From: Prevotella sp.
GTDB taxonomy: Bacteria; Bacteroidota; Bacteroidia; Bacteroidales; Bacteroidaceae
Direction: 5' to 3'
Assembly: GCA_016291085.1 (NCBI GenBank)
Contig: JAEEVW010000006.1
Span: 45,717-109,716, forward strand
Length of the DNA: 64,000 nucleotides
A model generated the notes under the pieces. The model did not search any database, was not told the origin of the DNA, and saw only the letters and a list, made by a program, of their open reading frames with translations. Shown in pieces: positions 16,968 through 26,989 of this stretch. The position numbers and the translations under genes were made by a program. Position 1 is the stretch's first letter. Each line of letters starts with the position of its first letter.

Positions 16968-19900
16968 TTACTCTCTAGACTTATTTTCGTTCATGTATTC
17001 ACGCGGCGACATTCCGTAGAACTTCTTGAAGATCGTAGAGAAGGATGCGGCATTATTAAATCCGCAGGCATACATCACTTCGGTGATATTCATGTTCTGC
17101 GACGACAACAGATGTGCAGCCTGTTTCAGACGAATGTTACGAATAAAGTCATGGGGCGTCTGACCCGTCAGTTCTTTCATCTTACGATGCAAATGAACAC
17201 GGCTGATGCCTACCTCGTCGGCAATGCTGTCGACACTAAGGTCAGAATTGCTGATATTCTTGTTGATAACCTTCATGACACGATCCAGCAGTTGTTCATC
17301 GGGTGACTTCATCTTCACCTGTTCTACCTGCTCCTCCAGCTGATCGTTGCGGCCATATTTCAGACGCAGCATCTGGTGGGTATGGATGAGGTTAATGATG
17401 GTACGACGAAGAATGTCCATGTTGAATGGCTTCAGAAGATAGGCGTCGGCTCCAGTCTCAAGACCCTCCAGACGATCCTCGTCGCGACTCTTGGCAGTGA
17501 GAAGAATGACAGGAATATGACTGGTCGTAGGACTGCTCTTGATTTTCGAGCACATCGTATTGCCATCCATTTCAGGCATCATGACATCGGAAATAACCAA
17601 GTCGGGAATCATCTTGAATACCTCGCTGAGTCCAGCCTTTCCATTGTCGCAAGTAGTAATATCATAGTCGTGCGACAGTTCGCTTTCCAGGAAGCCACGA
17701 ATCTCCGCGTCATCCTCAACGATGATGATGTGCTGCCGACGGTTGGCCTTGAGCACCTCTTCGGGTACTTCATCGTTTTCTTCAACGGGTACTTCTTCCA
17801 TCAAACTGGTGACGGGTTCACTCTTCGGAGATACTTCCTCCTCAATCATTTCCTCAGGTTTCAAGTGGGCAGAACCCAACGGAATAGTCACCACAAACTC
17901 ACAACCTTTCTCATCAATATTATTATGAGCCTCAATGGTGCCGTGATGCAATTCCACCAGCGAACGTGTCAAGTCAAGACCGATGCCGGTACCTGTCTTA
18001 CGGTCGTTTACATGAGAAGGTGTCTGGTAGAAACGTTCAAAAATACGATCGAGTTTATCTTCGGGAATACCTTCACCCGTGTCCTTAATAGCCAGTCTGA
18101 CATGTTGCTGGTCATGGGTAATGACAATGCGGATTTCACCCCCCGCCGGTGTGAATTTGAAGGCGTTCGACAACAGATTGACGATGACCTTGTCGAAGTT
18201 ATCGCGATCAATCCATACAGGCAGTTCCTGCGTGTCGTGCTCGTAAGTAAACCTCACGTTCTTCGACTTGGCCTGTTGGGTAAACAGCGTGTGGATGTCT
18301 CCCACGAAAGAAATGAGCTCCGTTTCACACATGTGCATCTGCATCTGTCCTTTGTCAATCTTACGGAGATCCATCATCTGGTTGATGAGTCCGAGAATAC
18401 GCTCTGCATTACGCCGTATGATTTCATAGGTACTGCGACGGTGTGGATCCAAATCCTGTTTGATAAGCGACAGAAGTGGCGTGACGATAAGCGTCATAGG
18501 AGTACGTATCTCATGTGAGATATTCATAAAGAACTTCAACTTAGCATCAGCCATTTCCTCAGCATGGATATGTTCCTGCAGGCGCAGGTTATCCTGTTCC
18601 TTGCGGCGGTGCTGACGGCGATACAGCCAGAACAAGTAAACCAAAGCAAGGATGTAGATAGCGTATGCCACAGGTGTGCGGTACCAAGGTGCATGGATGA
18701 CAACTGTGAAGCAGCGCTCTGGGGTGTCGATACCGTTTTGCTCGGCCACGACACAGAAATGGTAGTCACCAGGCGAGAGGTGCGAAAAAGTGATTTCATT
18801 GACACCCGGTTTCATGCGAACCCATTCCTCGTGGTTGATGCGATAGCGGTAGACGATGTGCTCTGGGTTGTCGTAGGTCAGCGTTGACAGCTGAAGGGCA
18901 AAGGTGTTGTCCCCAGGACTCAACACAAAGCGGTTAGCAGCTATGACGGTAGTGTCAACCACATGCCAGAAGCCCGACATGGTGGCTGGAGTAACTGGTT
19001 CGCCATTGACGGAGAATCCTGTCAACTTGACTTCGGCCTTCCACTCTCGTTCCTTGATTTCTTTTGGTTGGAACCATGTGACGCCACCTAGTCCGCCAAA
19101 GATGAGCATACCGTTATGGTCTTTCCACGAAGCCCCATCGCTGAATTCGTTCGATTGAAGACCATTGTCCACAAAGTAGTTGTTGGTCTTTTTGGTCTTA
19201 GGATCCAGTCGACAAAGACCATGATCTGTCGATATCCACAGATAGCCCTGGTCGTCTTGCTCAATGCTCGAAATACCGTTATCTGCCAGTCCGCTCTCAA
19301 TAGAGTAGTTGTATTTTTTGTGCGTCTTCAAGTCATAACAAAGCATACCATCGTTGGTACCCACATAGAGTATGCCATTGAATTCGCGGGCCACTCGGGT
19401 AGGGGTACCGTAGTTGATACAGTTGAGTCCATTGAAGGTCGAGGTCCAGCTCTCTGTATCCAGATCCATCGCACAAACACCCAACGTGGTGGCAACATAC
19501 AGGCGCTTACCGTCTGGCGATAATGATACTTGCGAGAGGTAGTTGTTGATTAAACTGTTTGCCTTGCGGTCTCGATTGGCTGTTTCCATTTGCAGATAGG
19601 CTTTCACGTCGCCTGTCTTAGGGTCGAGACGTAGCAACCCCTCACCCATAGTGGCCATCCACACATATCCCTGTGAGTCGGTCTTCATAGAGAACATGCT
19701 GATGGCAGCTCCTTGGGGCAATATGTAAGGATGATAGGTCAGAGAGCGGAGGTCAATCCATCCGCAGCCCTCTTTGTAAGAGCCTATCCAGAGTCGCCCT
19801 TGCTTGTCTTCCGTGATGCTTAATATGGTGGAAGGAAAATTTTCCTTGAAGTGCCGAAGCGGTTGGCCATCGCTGTTGCAACTATATAGCCCGTCCTTGT

Positions 19901-21026
19901 CTGTACCTACCCAGAAATAGCCATTCGTGGTGGACAGCACGCTGGTGACACAGGCAGAGCCGATTTTGTTCTTTGTTCCCAGCTTATAACCCATATAGTT
20001 GAAACCCGTGGTCTTGGCTGGATGCATATAGATACCTTTCTGCAATAGTCCCAGCCAAGTATTGCCGTTATGATCCTCACAAATGGAGTATACCTTTGCC
20101 GTGCTAAGGTCCACGTCACGGCTGAAATAGGGGTTGTCCGTCAGATGACCAGTCTTGGGGTCATAGATGGCCATGCCCAGTCCGTCGTAACCGATCATGA
20201 TGCGGCCGTCGTTACTGCAATAGAGTGTAGAGATATGTTTGGAACCCGTGGCATCGATGTGTTTGGGAGTCCAGTTTTCGTCGAGAATGAACATACCCGC
20301 ATTGGTTGTTCCAATATAGATGTTACCTTGCTTGTCTTCGCAGATATCAAGTACCGAGGCCACTTCTTTTTCACCTTGAAAGAATCGTCTGATGGTCTTG
20401 CCGTCGTAGCACCACAGACCCTGACTCTCTGTTACCAACCAAAGATAGCCCTTACTGTCTTCCTTGATACGGTGCACGGACTGTAAGCTCGTCAGTACTC
20501 CGCCAATTTGTCGTGCTTCGAGTTTGTTCTTATCCAACTTCAGCACACCATGTCCCGATGTACCCACCAAAATATCGCCATTCTCACGTTCCAACAGGCA
20601 GGTGATATAGTGAGGCTGCGAATGACCATCCAAATCATAGGTAGTGACATCCTGGAATTTTTGGCCATCATAGGTTTGCAAAGCACCATACATTCCGATA
20701 TAGAACAAGCCGTGACGGTCCTGCATGATGGCATTTACATAGTTGCTGGCCAGTCCTGACTCTTGTGATGTTTCCTTCTTAATAATGCGGAATTGGTATC
20801 CGTCATAACGGTTCAAGCCGTTACGTGTGGCAATCCAAATGAATCCGTCGCGGTCCAAGTAAATTTGTGTAGTAAAACTGCTTGACATCTGTTTGTCAGC
20901 ATCAAACAATTTACCCATCTGGGCGTGTACGCTCAAACAGCAAAAGGTTAGTCCGAAAAAAAGCCATAAGCGTAGTCCACTAATACCCTCAGGCCTTAGA
21001 ACTTTACGTCTCATAGAATAATTCAT
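16968..21026 (-). CDS. Hybrid two-component system regulator (HTCS, SusR/BT-type)
   Basis: One-protein sensor and transcription factor of 1352 residues. Signal peptide, then two seven-bladed propellers of repeated Reg_prop units (for example GFIWIATRNGLNRYDGY, GYLWISTDHGLCRL). A Y_Y_Y domain ends near residue 790, followed by a membrane helix (VAYAIYILALVYLFWLY). HisKA has NISHEIRTPM (His838), then the HATPase (DTGEGIPEDK, GTGIGLDL). The receiver has phospho-Asp in VISDVMMPEMDG (Asp1147), and the AraC-type HTH is at the C terminus. HTCS proteins sense oligosaccharides and activate neighbouring carbohydrate genes; the GH43 gene just upstream is the likely target. Confidence 0.95.
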   Translation of the reverse strand: MNYSMRRKVLRPEGISGLRLWLFFGLTFCCLSVHAQMGKLFDADKQMSSSFTTQIYLDRDGFIWIATRNGLNRYDGYQFRIIKKETSQESGLASNYVNAIMQDRHGLFYIGMYGALQTYDGQKFQDVTTYDLDGHSQPHYITCLLERENGDILVGTSGHGVLKLDKNKLEARQIGGVLTSLQSVHRIKEDSKGYLWLVTESQGLWCYDGKTIRRFFQGEKEVASVLDICEDKQGNIYIGTTNAGMFILDENWTPKHIDATGSKHISTLYCSNDGRIMIGYDGLGMAIYDPKTGHLTDNPYFSRDVDLSTAKVYSICEDHNGNTWLGLLQKGIYMHPAKTTGFNYMGYKLGTKNKIGSACVTSVLSTTNGYFWVGTDKDGLYSCNSDGQPLRHFKENFPSTILSITEDKQGRLWIGSYKEGCGWIDLRSLTYHPYILPQGAAISMFSMKTDSQGYVWMATMGEGLLRLDPKTGDVKAYLQMETANRDRKANSLINNYLSQVSLSPDGKRLYVATTLGVCAMDLDTESWTSTFNGLNCINYGTPTRVAREFNGILYVGTNDGMLCYDLKTHKKYNYSIESGLADNGISSIEQDDQGYLWISTDHGLCRLDPKTKKTNNYFVDNGLQSNEFSDGASWKDHNGMLIFGGLGGVTWFQPKEIKEREWKAEVKLTGFSVNGEPVTPATMSGFWHVVDTTVIAANRFVLSPGDNTFALQLSTLTYDNPEHIVYRYRINHEEWVRMKPGVNEITFSHLSPGDYHFCVVAEQNGIDTPERCFTVVIHAPWYRTPVAYAIYILALVYLFWLYRRQHRRKEQDNLRLQEHIHAEEMADAKLKFFMNISHEIRTPMTLIVTPLLSLIKQDLDPHRRSTYEIIRRNAERILGLINQMMDLRKIDKGQMQMHMCETELISFVGDIHTLFTQQAKSKNVRFTYEHDTQELPVWIDRDNFDKVIVNLLSNAFKFTPAGGEIRIVITHDQQHVRLAIKDTGEGIPEDKLDRIFERFYQTPSHVNDRKTGTGIGLDLTRSLVELHHGTIEAHNNIDEKGCEFVVTIPLGSAHLKPEEMIEEEVSPKSEPVTSLMEEVPVEENDEVPEEVLKANRRQHIIIVEDDAEIRGFLESELSHDYDITTCDNGKAGLSEVFKMIPDLVISDVMMPEMDGNTMCSKIKSSPTTSHIPVILLTAKSRDEDRLEGLETGADAYLLKPFNMDILRRTIINLIHTHQMLRLKYGRNDQLEEQVEQVKMKSPDEQLLDRVMKVINKNISNSDLSVDSIADEVGISRVHLHRKMKELTGQTPHDFIRNIRLKQAAHLLSSQNMNITEVMYACGFNNAASFSTIFKKFYGMSPREYMNENKSRE

Positions 21027-21052
21027 TAGTTAGTCAGTTGTATAACTGGGTG

Positions 21053-21084
21053 CAAAGTTAAACATTTTTACAGTAACCACCAAA
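21053..21084 (-). promoter_or_regulatory. Putative promoter of the HTCS gene
   Basis: Minus strand: TTTG (21084-21081), N20, TAACTTTG (21060-21053), 27 bp upstream of the HTCS ATG. The regulator can therefore be expressed without the GH43 promoter. Confidence 0.6.
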
Positions 21085-21095
21085 AAAAACACAAA

Positions 21096-21137
21096 CTTTA
21101 TTTCATGTAACATGCAAAAAAGTTACACGAAATAAAG
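21096..21137 (-). terminator. 16-bp inverted repeat between GH43 and HTCS (terminator or operator)
   Basis: CTTTATTTCATGTAAC (21096-21111), a 10-nt spacer, GTTACACGAAATAAAG (21122-21137): 15 of 16 positions pair. On the minus strand the hairpin is followed by TTTGTGTTTTTTTT, which supports a terminator for GH43. Its place just upstream of the HTCS -33 box also allows an operator role. Confidence 0.6.
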
Positions 21138-21163
21138 CTGTGCCTCAATAAATTAATATTTTT

Positions 21164-22798
21164 TTACTTTTCTTCTACCTGATATGTAAAGTTGTCTACG
21201 TCAACCCAGCCACCGAGCTTCTTGGTGGCAAAGTTGAATATGGCAAACTTGGAACCCATGAAGAAACGCTGCCAGTCGAAACGCATCTTGTAGTCGTTGG
21301 TACCTATCTTCGTCCACTGCTCGCCATCAAGGCTATAGTAGAAGTTGGCTGCGTCCTTACCTCCACGCTCTCCCGGACGGAAGTCTGCGTCAATACGAAG
21401 CCAGATGCTTGCTTGTTTTCCCTCGAGGGCAACACTCTCCACGACTTTTTCGTCGACACTTTCCACAGCCTTGTCTTTGGGCGTCAGTTTAACGGACCAC
21501 TCTTCGAACTGCAACAGCGTCTTACGTCCTTGTTTCCTGATGGCCAAAGCACCCGTTCCGTCATTAAAGGCCGCAAAACCGGCACAGTCGCCGTCCTTCA
21601 TCTTCGAGATATCCATTTTCACCACACCGCTGCACGTAGGACCTTCCATACGCTGGGTCAATGTGTTTGGTGCCAGATAGATATTGGGGACTACACGATT
21701 GGTCTTCAGGCGAAGCCATCCTGCACGTTCTGTCAGGCTCCAGGCCTTGTCAACAGGATTGTGGTTCCATTGCCAATGCAGACCGAGCTTAGGATCCGTG
21801 AACTCATCGCTGCAAACGATGTGTCGCTCAGGTTCACCGTTCTTCAGGGGACGCATCACTGTAGGCACCAGACCTTCTTCATCGCCGAGCATAGGCCATC
21901 CGTCAATCCATCGGCAGGGGCTAAGCGTCAATACGCGTCCCACACCGCCACGATCCTGGAACATCACACCATACCAGTCGCCATATTCTGAATCGACAAT
22001 GGTTCCTTGTGCCAGATAGGAGAAACCGCCAAACGGGGACTCCAAGATGGTCTTCTTTTCGTAAGGTCCGTGAATGTCATCTGCACGATAGCACACCTCA
22101 CGGCGGTGACGTCCGGGGGCATAGACGTGCGAAATCATGAGCAAATAGTATTTGCCGCGATATTTTACCACGCGTGAGCCTTCCAAAAGTCCTGTCTCAT
22201 CGGCTTCGCGTTCAAAAATCTTCTGATGGCTACCCTCGATGACATCCGAGAGATCGGGTTTCAGTTCCATCAACTCGCCTGTTCCATATATGACATACAC
22301 GCGATTGTCGTCATCGAAGAACAGCGAACAGTCATGAAAATGACGCATGCGCGATAGCAGCGTCCAGGGACCTTCGGCTTTCTCGGCAGTAAAGATATAG
22401 GTATCGCCCATGGGTCCAGACTCGTTAGGAGCCAGCAGGGCATAGAATCGTCCGTTATGATATTTCAGCGAGGTGGCCCATTGTCCACGTCCGTAGGCTG
22501 TCCCCTCCTGCAAATCATACTTGGGCGAATCGGTCAGACGGTCAAAAACATAACCCACCGTCTCCCAGTTCTTCAAGTCTTTCGACCGCATGATGGGGGC
22601 ACCAGGCATCAGGTGCATCGTGGTACTCACCAAATAATAGGTATCGCCCACGCGTATAATATCGGGGTCGGGCACATCGGCCCAGAGCATCGGGTTTTTC
22701 ACAAAAGCACCATCAGTGCTGCTGGAACGCTTTCCAGCAGCCTCTGAGGTTACAAAACAAACTACTAATGATAATATTACTAAAACAAATCTCTTCAT
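21164..22798 (-). CDS. Glycoside hydrolase family 43 enzyme (beta-xylosidase/arabinofuranosidase type)
   Basis: Secreted five-bladed propeller glycosidase of 544 residues. Signal peptide to about residue 21. The catalytic triad is visible: general base Asp44 in WADVPDPDIIRV, the pKa-modulating Asp in RHFHDCSLFFDD, and general acid Glu in GLLEGSRVVKY. The C-terminal ~200 residues form a second, concanavalin-like beta domain, common in GH43 xylosidases. Likely substrate is an arabinoxylan or related oligosaccharide; the sequence does not fix which. It sits upstream of the HTCS gene on the same strand. Confidence 0.9.
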   Translation of the reverse strand: MKRFVLVILSLVVCFVTSEAAGKRSSSTDGAFVKNPMLWADVPDPDIIRVGDTYYLVSTTMHLMPGAPIMRSKDLKNWETVGYVFDRLTDSPKYDLQEGTAYGRGQWATSLKYHNGRFYALLAPNESGPMGDTYIFTAEKAEGPWTLLSRMRHFHDCSLFFDDDNRVYVIYGTGELMELKPDLSDVIEGSHQKIFEREADETGLLEGSRVVKYRGKYYLLMISHVYAPGRHRREVCYRADDIHGPYEKKTILESPFGGFSYLAQGTIVDSEYGDWYGVMFQDRGGVGRVLTLSPCRWIDGWPMLGDEEGLVPTVMRPLKNGEPERHIVCSDEFTDPKLGLHWQWNHNPVDKAWSLTERAGWLRLKTNRVVPNIYLAPNTLTQRMEGPTCSGVVKMDISKMKDGDCAGFAAFNDGTGALAIRKQGRKTLLQFEEWSVKLTPKDKAVESVDEKVVESVALEGKQASIWLRIDADFRPGERGGKDAANFYYSLDGEQWTKIGTNDYKMRFDWQRFFMGSKFAIFNFATKKLGGWVDVDNFTYQVEEK

Positions 22799-22834
22799 GT
22801 CTGTAAGTTATGCGGTTTTAGCTTTTTGACGATG

Positions 22835-22842
22835 CAAAGATA
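22835..22842 (-). promoter_or_regulatory. GH43 -7 element lacking a -33 box
   Basis: Minus-strand TATCTTTG, 37 bp before the GH43 ATG. No TTTG at 19-20 bp, which fits dependence on an activator such as the adjacent HTCS (inference). Confidence 0.45.
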
Positions 22843-22910
22843 AATACTATTTTTTATATATACATTATTTTCCGTTTCATAAACTTTTTCATTTGTATCA
22901 ACATTACATA

Positions 22911-22953
22911 AAATAAAAAACTCCCACCCTGGAGAAAAAAATCCGGGTGGGAG
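22911..22953 (-). terminator. Rho-independent terminator of the NhaD-like gene
   Basis: Minus strand: CTCCCACCC, loop, GGGTGGGAG, then TTTTTTATTT. Nine-bp perfect GC-rich stem, 17 bp after the stop. Confidence 0.9.
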
Positions 22954-22969
22954 CCTTAGTGTTTTTTTA

Positions 22970-24301
22970 TTAGAACAGGAAAGTTTTCTCGAGCCAATAG
23001 GTCAGAATACCAGCCATATAGCCCACAAATACAATCCATGTAATCTTCTTCATATACCATCCGAAAGTGATTTTCTCCAGTCCCATGACCACCACGCCAG
23101 CAGCGGAACCGATGATGAGCATCGAACCTCCGACGCCTGCACAGTAGGCCAGCAACTGCCAGAACACACCGTCGACGGCCATAGCACCTTCGGCAGCCAC
23201 AGGATACATACCCATACAACCTGCCACGAGGGGCACATTATCGACAATGCTCGACAGCACGCCAATGATGCCGTTGATGACGTAATAGTTGCCTGAGAAC
23301 GCTTCATTAAGTCCAGTACCGAGCGATGTCAGCACACCCACTTCCTGCAGCACGGCCACAGCCATCAGGATGCCCAGGAAGAACATGATGGTCGACAGGT
23401 CGATCTTGGTCATGATGTCGCTCACGCGCTTGGCCATCGTGTCGTCCTCTGAGGTATTGTAATGGAAAATCTCGGTGGTCGTCCACAAGATGCCCAACAC
23501 GAGCAGGATACCCATAAACGGTGGCAGGTGGGTCAGCGTCTTAAAGATAGGCACGAAGATGAGTCCGCCTACGCCCAACCAGAAGATGATGTCGCGCTGT
23601 GCTTTCGTAAACTGGCTGACATCGGCCTTGGGCAGGTTCTGCTCCTTGTCGAACTTGCCTTCAAGGTGTAAGCTGAGGATGAAGGCAGGGATGAGCATCG
23701 ATATCAGCGACGGAATGAAAATCTCGCTGAGCACACCCTGTGTGGTGATGACGCCCTTGATCCAAAGCATGATAGTGGTGACGTCGCCAATCGGTGAGAA
23801 AGCACCTCCCGAATTGGCTGAGATGATGACCAGTGCAGCATAGATCATGCGGTCTCCGCGGCTCTGCACCAGCTTGCGCAGCACCATAATCATCACGATG
23901 CTCGTGGTGAGGTTGTCGAGGATAGCCGACAAGAAGAACGTCATGAAGGCCACACGCCACAGCAGCTTGCGTTTCGAGCGCGTCTTGATAGAGTCACGCA
24001 CGAAGTTGAAGCCACCGTTCGAGTCGACGATTTCCACGATGGTCATAGCTCCCATCAGGAAGAACAGTGTACCAGCAGCGTCGCCGAGATGGTGTTCAAT
24101 GACCTCGGCAATGTGATGAATGACTCCTTCTGGTGCAATTTCAGGATAGTAGGACGCAGGACCGAACATCAGCAGGGTCCAGCATCCCACACACATCAGC
24201 AAGGCAATAGCAGCCTTGTTGACTCGTGTCACGCTCTCCAGGGCTATGCACAGATAGCCGATGACAAAGAGGGTGACAATGCAAATTGTTAATGTAGACA
24301 T
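22970..24301 (-). CDS. nhaD: NhaD-type sodium:proton antiporter
   Basis: Polytopic inner-membrane protein of 443 residues with about 11-12 hydrophobic segments, of the ion transporter superfamily (ArsB/NhaD). Matching segments are SAILDNLTTSIVMIMVL and ISANSGGAFSPIGDVTTIML, together with VDNVPLVAGCMGMY; the paired DN and SPIGD motifs are typical of NhaD. Expected role: Na+ (or Li+) export in exchange for protons. Monocistronic, with its own promoter and a strong terminator. Confidence 0.9.
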   Translation of the reverse strand: MSTLTICIVTLFVIGYLCIALESVTRVNKAAIALLMCVGCWTLLMFGPASYYPEIAPEGVIHHIAEVIEHHLGDAAGTLFFLMGAMTIVEIVDSNGGFNFVRDSIKTRSKRKLLWRVAFMTFFLSAILDNLTTSIVMIMVLRKLVQSRGDRMIYAALVIISANSGGAFSPIGDVTTIMLWIKGVITTQGVLSEIFIPSLISMLIPAFILSLHLEGKFDKEQNLPKADVSQFTKAQRDIIFWLGVGGLIFVPIFKTLTHLPPFMGILLVLGILWTTTEIFHYNTSEDDTMAKRVSDIMTKIDLSTIMFFLGILMAVAVLQEVGVLTSLGTGLNEAFSGNYYVINGIIGVLSSIVDNVPLVAGCMGMYPVAAEGAMAVDGVFWQLLAYCAGVGGSMLIIGSAAGVVVMGLEKITFGWYMKKITWIVFVGYMAGILTYWLEKTFLF

Positions 24302-24379
24302 AATTATATCAATTGTAGTTTATTAGTGTTCTTTACTCGTGCGTACCTTATTATATAAACGGGTGCGTTTTAAACTCTG

Positions 24380-24410
24380 CAAAGGTACGAAAAAGCGAAC
24401 AAACTGCAAA
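24380..24410 (-). promoter_or_regulatory. Putative promoter of the NhaD-like gene
   Basis: Minus strand: TTTG (24410-24407), N19, TACCTTTG (24387-24380), 78 bp before the ATG. Confidence 0.65.
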
Positions 24411-24422
24411 AGAAAACACCAT

Positions 24423-24995
24423 TTATTTTCCTTTTCCAGCGAAAAAGTCTCTCACTTTATCCCAGTCCACCTCTGTCACTTCCGCACGGTCGTCGTAGTC
24501 AGTGGCTACGACGCTGTGGTTTTTCAGGTCGAAGCGCACCATGATTCTGTCTTCGATGTTGACGCCATGCGGGAAGTTTTCGATGGGTACGACGTCAAAC
24601 CACTCAATGTCTCTCTCCGTTTCCGTACTGTCGCGATATTCTGCTTCATCATCGTCGTGCCCCTGACGGAGTCGCTCCATGATGCACTCTTCGTCAGGTT
24701 TCACATACCAGATGAGCGTGTCGACGCGGTCGCCTTTCTTCTCGAGAGTACGGACGGTCACCATAGCCTTGTCTTTCTGCTTGTCGAAAACCCAGAGCTC
24801 GTATAGGAAGATACCTATGAGTATAGCAAAAGAAGCGATGGCACAGGCGAAAGGCTGTATGAGGCACCCCATGGCCAGTCCCTTCCATCTTTTCTTCTTG
24901 AATTTATAATAGGGTATCACCACCGATGCTATGATGACAAGCAGTATGATGAATGCTATCCACAGGGTTGTGCTGTAGTCTCTATATATAAACAT
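24423..24995 (-). CDS. Two-helix membrane protein, unknown function
   Basis: 190 residues, not recognised. Two hydrophobic helices (about 10-29, WIAFIILLVIIASVVIPYY; about 44-66, IQPFACAIASFAILIGIF) are joined by a Lys-rich loop. After them comes a soluble domain of ~120 residues rich in acidic residues (GHDDDEAEYRDSTETE). Last gene of a four-gene minus-strand operon, 3 bp after the SpoIIE-type phosphatase, so translation is probably coupled and it may act with it. That link is inference from spacing. Confidence 0.7.
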   Translation of the reverse strand: MFIYRDYSTTLWIAFIILLVIIASVVIPYYKFKKKRWKGLAMGCLIQPFACAIASFAILIGIFLYELWVFDKQKDKAMVTVRTLEKKGDRVDTLIWYVKPDEECIMERLRQGHDDDEAEYRDSTETERDIEWFDVVPIENFPHGVNIEDRIMVRFDLKNHSVVATDYDDRAEVTEVDWDKVRDFFAGKGK

Positions 24996-24998
24996 ATC

Positions 24999-26969
24999 TT
25001 ATGCGTCTTTGTTAGTTACTTTGATAGCCAGCATCGTCAAATCGTCGCTCTGTTCGGCCTGTCCGACGAACTGCCGGACGGCCTCGGTCATGCTGTCGAT
25101 GAGTTGCTGGGGGGTGTTCTCCGCCGTTTGGACGGTCTCCACCACACGCGTCATACCGAACTGCCGGTGGCTGATGTCCTCGGCCTCGTTCAGTCCGTCG
25201 GTGTAGAGGAAGATGGAACTGCCCGTCTTCATTTGCGTCTGCTGGCGGGTGAATTCCCATCCACTCATGACGCCTGCGGGGATGTTCGAGTCGCAGGGCA
25301 GCATAGTGACTTCGCCGTCGGCAATCATCACGGGACTGTCGTGTCCGGCGTTGCAGTAGTCGAGTGTGAATGTCTGCAGGTCCAGCACGCCGACAAAGAG
25401 CGTAACGAACATGTTCGTGTCGTTCTGTGCGCTCAGCGACTCGTTGATGCCTTTCACCATCTGCTGGGGCTCGACGGTGTGTGCTGCCGTGTTACGGAAC
25501 AGCGAGCGGCTGACGGCCATGACCAGTGAGGCGGGGACACCTTTACCGCTGACATCACCGATGCAGAAGAACAGCTTCTCGTCGCGGATGAAGAAGTCGT
25601 ACAGGTCGCCTCCTACGGCTTTGGCGGGCTTCACCTGACCGTAGATGTCGATGTCGTGCCGCTCTGGGAAAGCAGGGTACGTCTTCGGCAGCATGCTCAT
25701 CTGAATGCTGTGGGCAATCTTCAGTTCGTTTTCTATCGACGCCTTGGCCATCGTCGTGTTCTTCAGTTCCTCAACGTAGTTTGTCAGCGAGTGCTGCATG
25801 TTCTCGAACGAGTCGCGCAACTGGCAGATTTCGTCGCGGTGTTTGATGGTGGGCAGCGGGGTGTCGAAACGTCCCTGTGCCACGCTGTCGGCAGTCTCGG
25901 CCAGCAACTTCAGCGGCTTTGCTGTCCGCCGGATGGTGATGTAGCAGACCAGGTAGGTCACCATCAGCATGAAGAGGATGACAATCATGATGCCCAAGCC
26001 GGTTACGACTCCAAAGGAGTCGAGCAACGACTTCGGCACAGGAACGGCCAGCATCCAGTCTGTTCCCGTCACGGGCGAATAGTATAGACAGGTCTTTTTA
26101 CGGTTTACCAACAGCACACGCGCCGTCTCTCCCCAGCTTTTCTCGCCTTTCCGCATGTTGGCAATCACCTCTGCGGCCAGTCCGGGCTGTTTGACATCCT
26201 TGATGTGGACGTAGAAGTTGCCTTTCTGTATGCGTCGCTCGTCGGGATGTGTGATGTAGGTGCCGTCGCTCGACAGGACGTAGCTGCAGAATATCTCTTC
26301 ACTCGTCTTCAGCCACGGTTCGCTGTTGATGATGCTGTCCTGCTCAAGCAGGATGCGCGTCATGAAGTCCAGCGACAAGTCAGCCCCCACGACGGCCACC
26401 AGACGGCCATTGCTGTCGTGTACGGGGTACATATAGGCCACCAGGGGAGTCTCTGCGTCCTCTCCGTCGAAGAATGGCTTCGACCACGCCGCGGAATCCT
26501 TGGCCACCGCCTCCTGGAACCATTCGTTCGTCAGATAGTCGTTATCGGCGCTGCCCAGAAGGCGCGTCTCCACCTGCATGCTGTCGTTTCGCATGGCGTA
26601 GGGGCAGAACCAGCGCCCTTTCTGCGGGTAATAGTTTTCGACAAAGCTGATGCCACAGCTGCGGATGCGGGGATTCCCGTCGACCATGCGGCGTACCACG
26701 TCCATCAGCCGGTCGGGCTGGCCAAGGTTGGACTCGATGTCGAAGATATTGTTCCGTACGGCCACACTGACATCCGACATCACGTCGCGGATGGCTCTGT
26801 CGGACGACAGCATGCTGCTGTGGAAGTTGTTGCCGGTAACTTGGGCAAGCGTAGTCCTGACGTTATCGTAAATCAAGAAGGCCAGTACGGTCATCATGAC
26901 CAGCATCACCAACATGACCCAGCGCGACAATCGGACGGCAAACGAACGGTTATATTTCTTTTCTTTCAT
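24999..26969 (-). CDS. Membrane SpoIIE-type PP2C serine phosphatase with dCache sensor and HAMP
   Basis: 656 residues. N-terminal membrane helix (about 15-33), a periplasmic dCache-like sensor (about 40-325, with NYYPQKGRWFCPYAMRN and VVGADLSLDFM), and a second helix (MIVILFMLMVTYLVCYI). A HAMP domain follows (about 355-405), then a PP2C SpoIIE domain with metal-binding motifs GGDLYDFF, IGDVSGKGVPASLVMA, CNAGHDSP and YTDGLNEAED, ending in QSDDLTMLAI. Such RsbU-like phosphatases usually dephosphorylate an anti-anti-sigma factor. None is encoded nearby, so the partner is unknown. Confidence 0.9.
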   Translation of the reverse strand: MKEKKYNRSFAVRLSRWVMLVMLVMMTVLAFLIYDNVRTTLAQVTGNNFHSSMLSSDRAIRDVMSDVSVAVRNNIFDIESNLGQPDRLMDVVRRMVDGNPRIRSCGISFVENYYPQKGRWFCPYAMRNDSMQVETRLLGSADNDYLTNEWFQEAVAKDSAAWSKPFFDGEDAETPLVAYMYPVHDSNGRLVAVVGADLSLDFMTRILLEQDSIINSEPWLKTSEEIFCSYVLSSDGTYITHPDERRIQKGNFYVHIKDVKQPGLAAEVIANMRKGEKSWGETARVLLVNRKKTCLYYSPVTGTDWMLAVPVPKSLLDSFGVVTGLGIMIVILFMLMVTYLVCYITIRRTAKPLKLLAETADSVAQGRFDTPLPTIKHRDEICQLRDSFENMQHSLTNYVEELKNTTMAKASIENELKIAHSIQMSMLPKTYPAFPERHDIDIYGQVKPAKAVGGDLYDFFIRDEKLFFCIGDVSGKGVPASLVMAVSRSLFRNTAAHTVEPQQMVKGINESLSAQNDTNMFVTLFVGVLDLQTFTLDYCNAGHDSPVMIADGEVTMLPCDSNIPAGVMSGWEFTRQQTQMKTGSSIFLYTDGLNEAEDISHRQFGMTRVVETVQTAENTPQQLIDSMTEAVRQFVGQAEQSDDLTMLAIKVTNKDA

Positions 26970-26989
26970 TATTTCATTTTACCATTATT

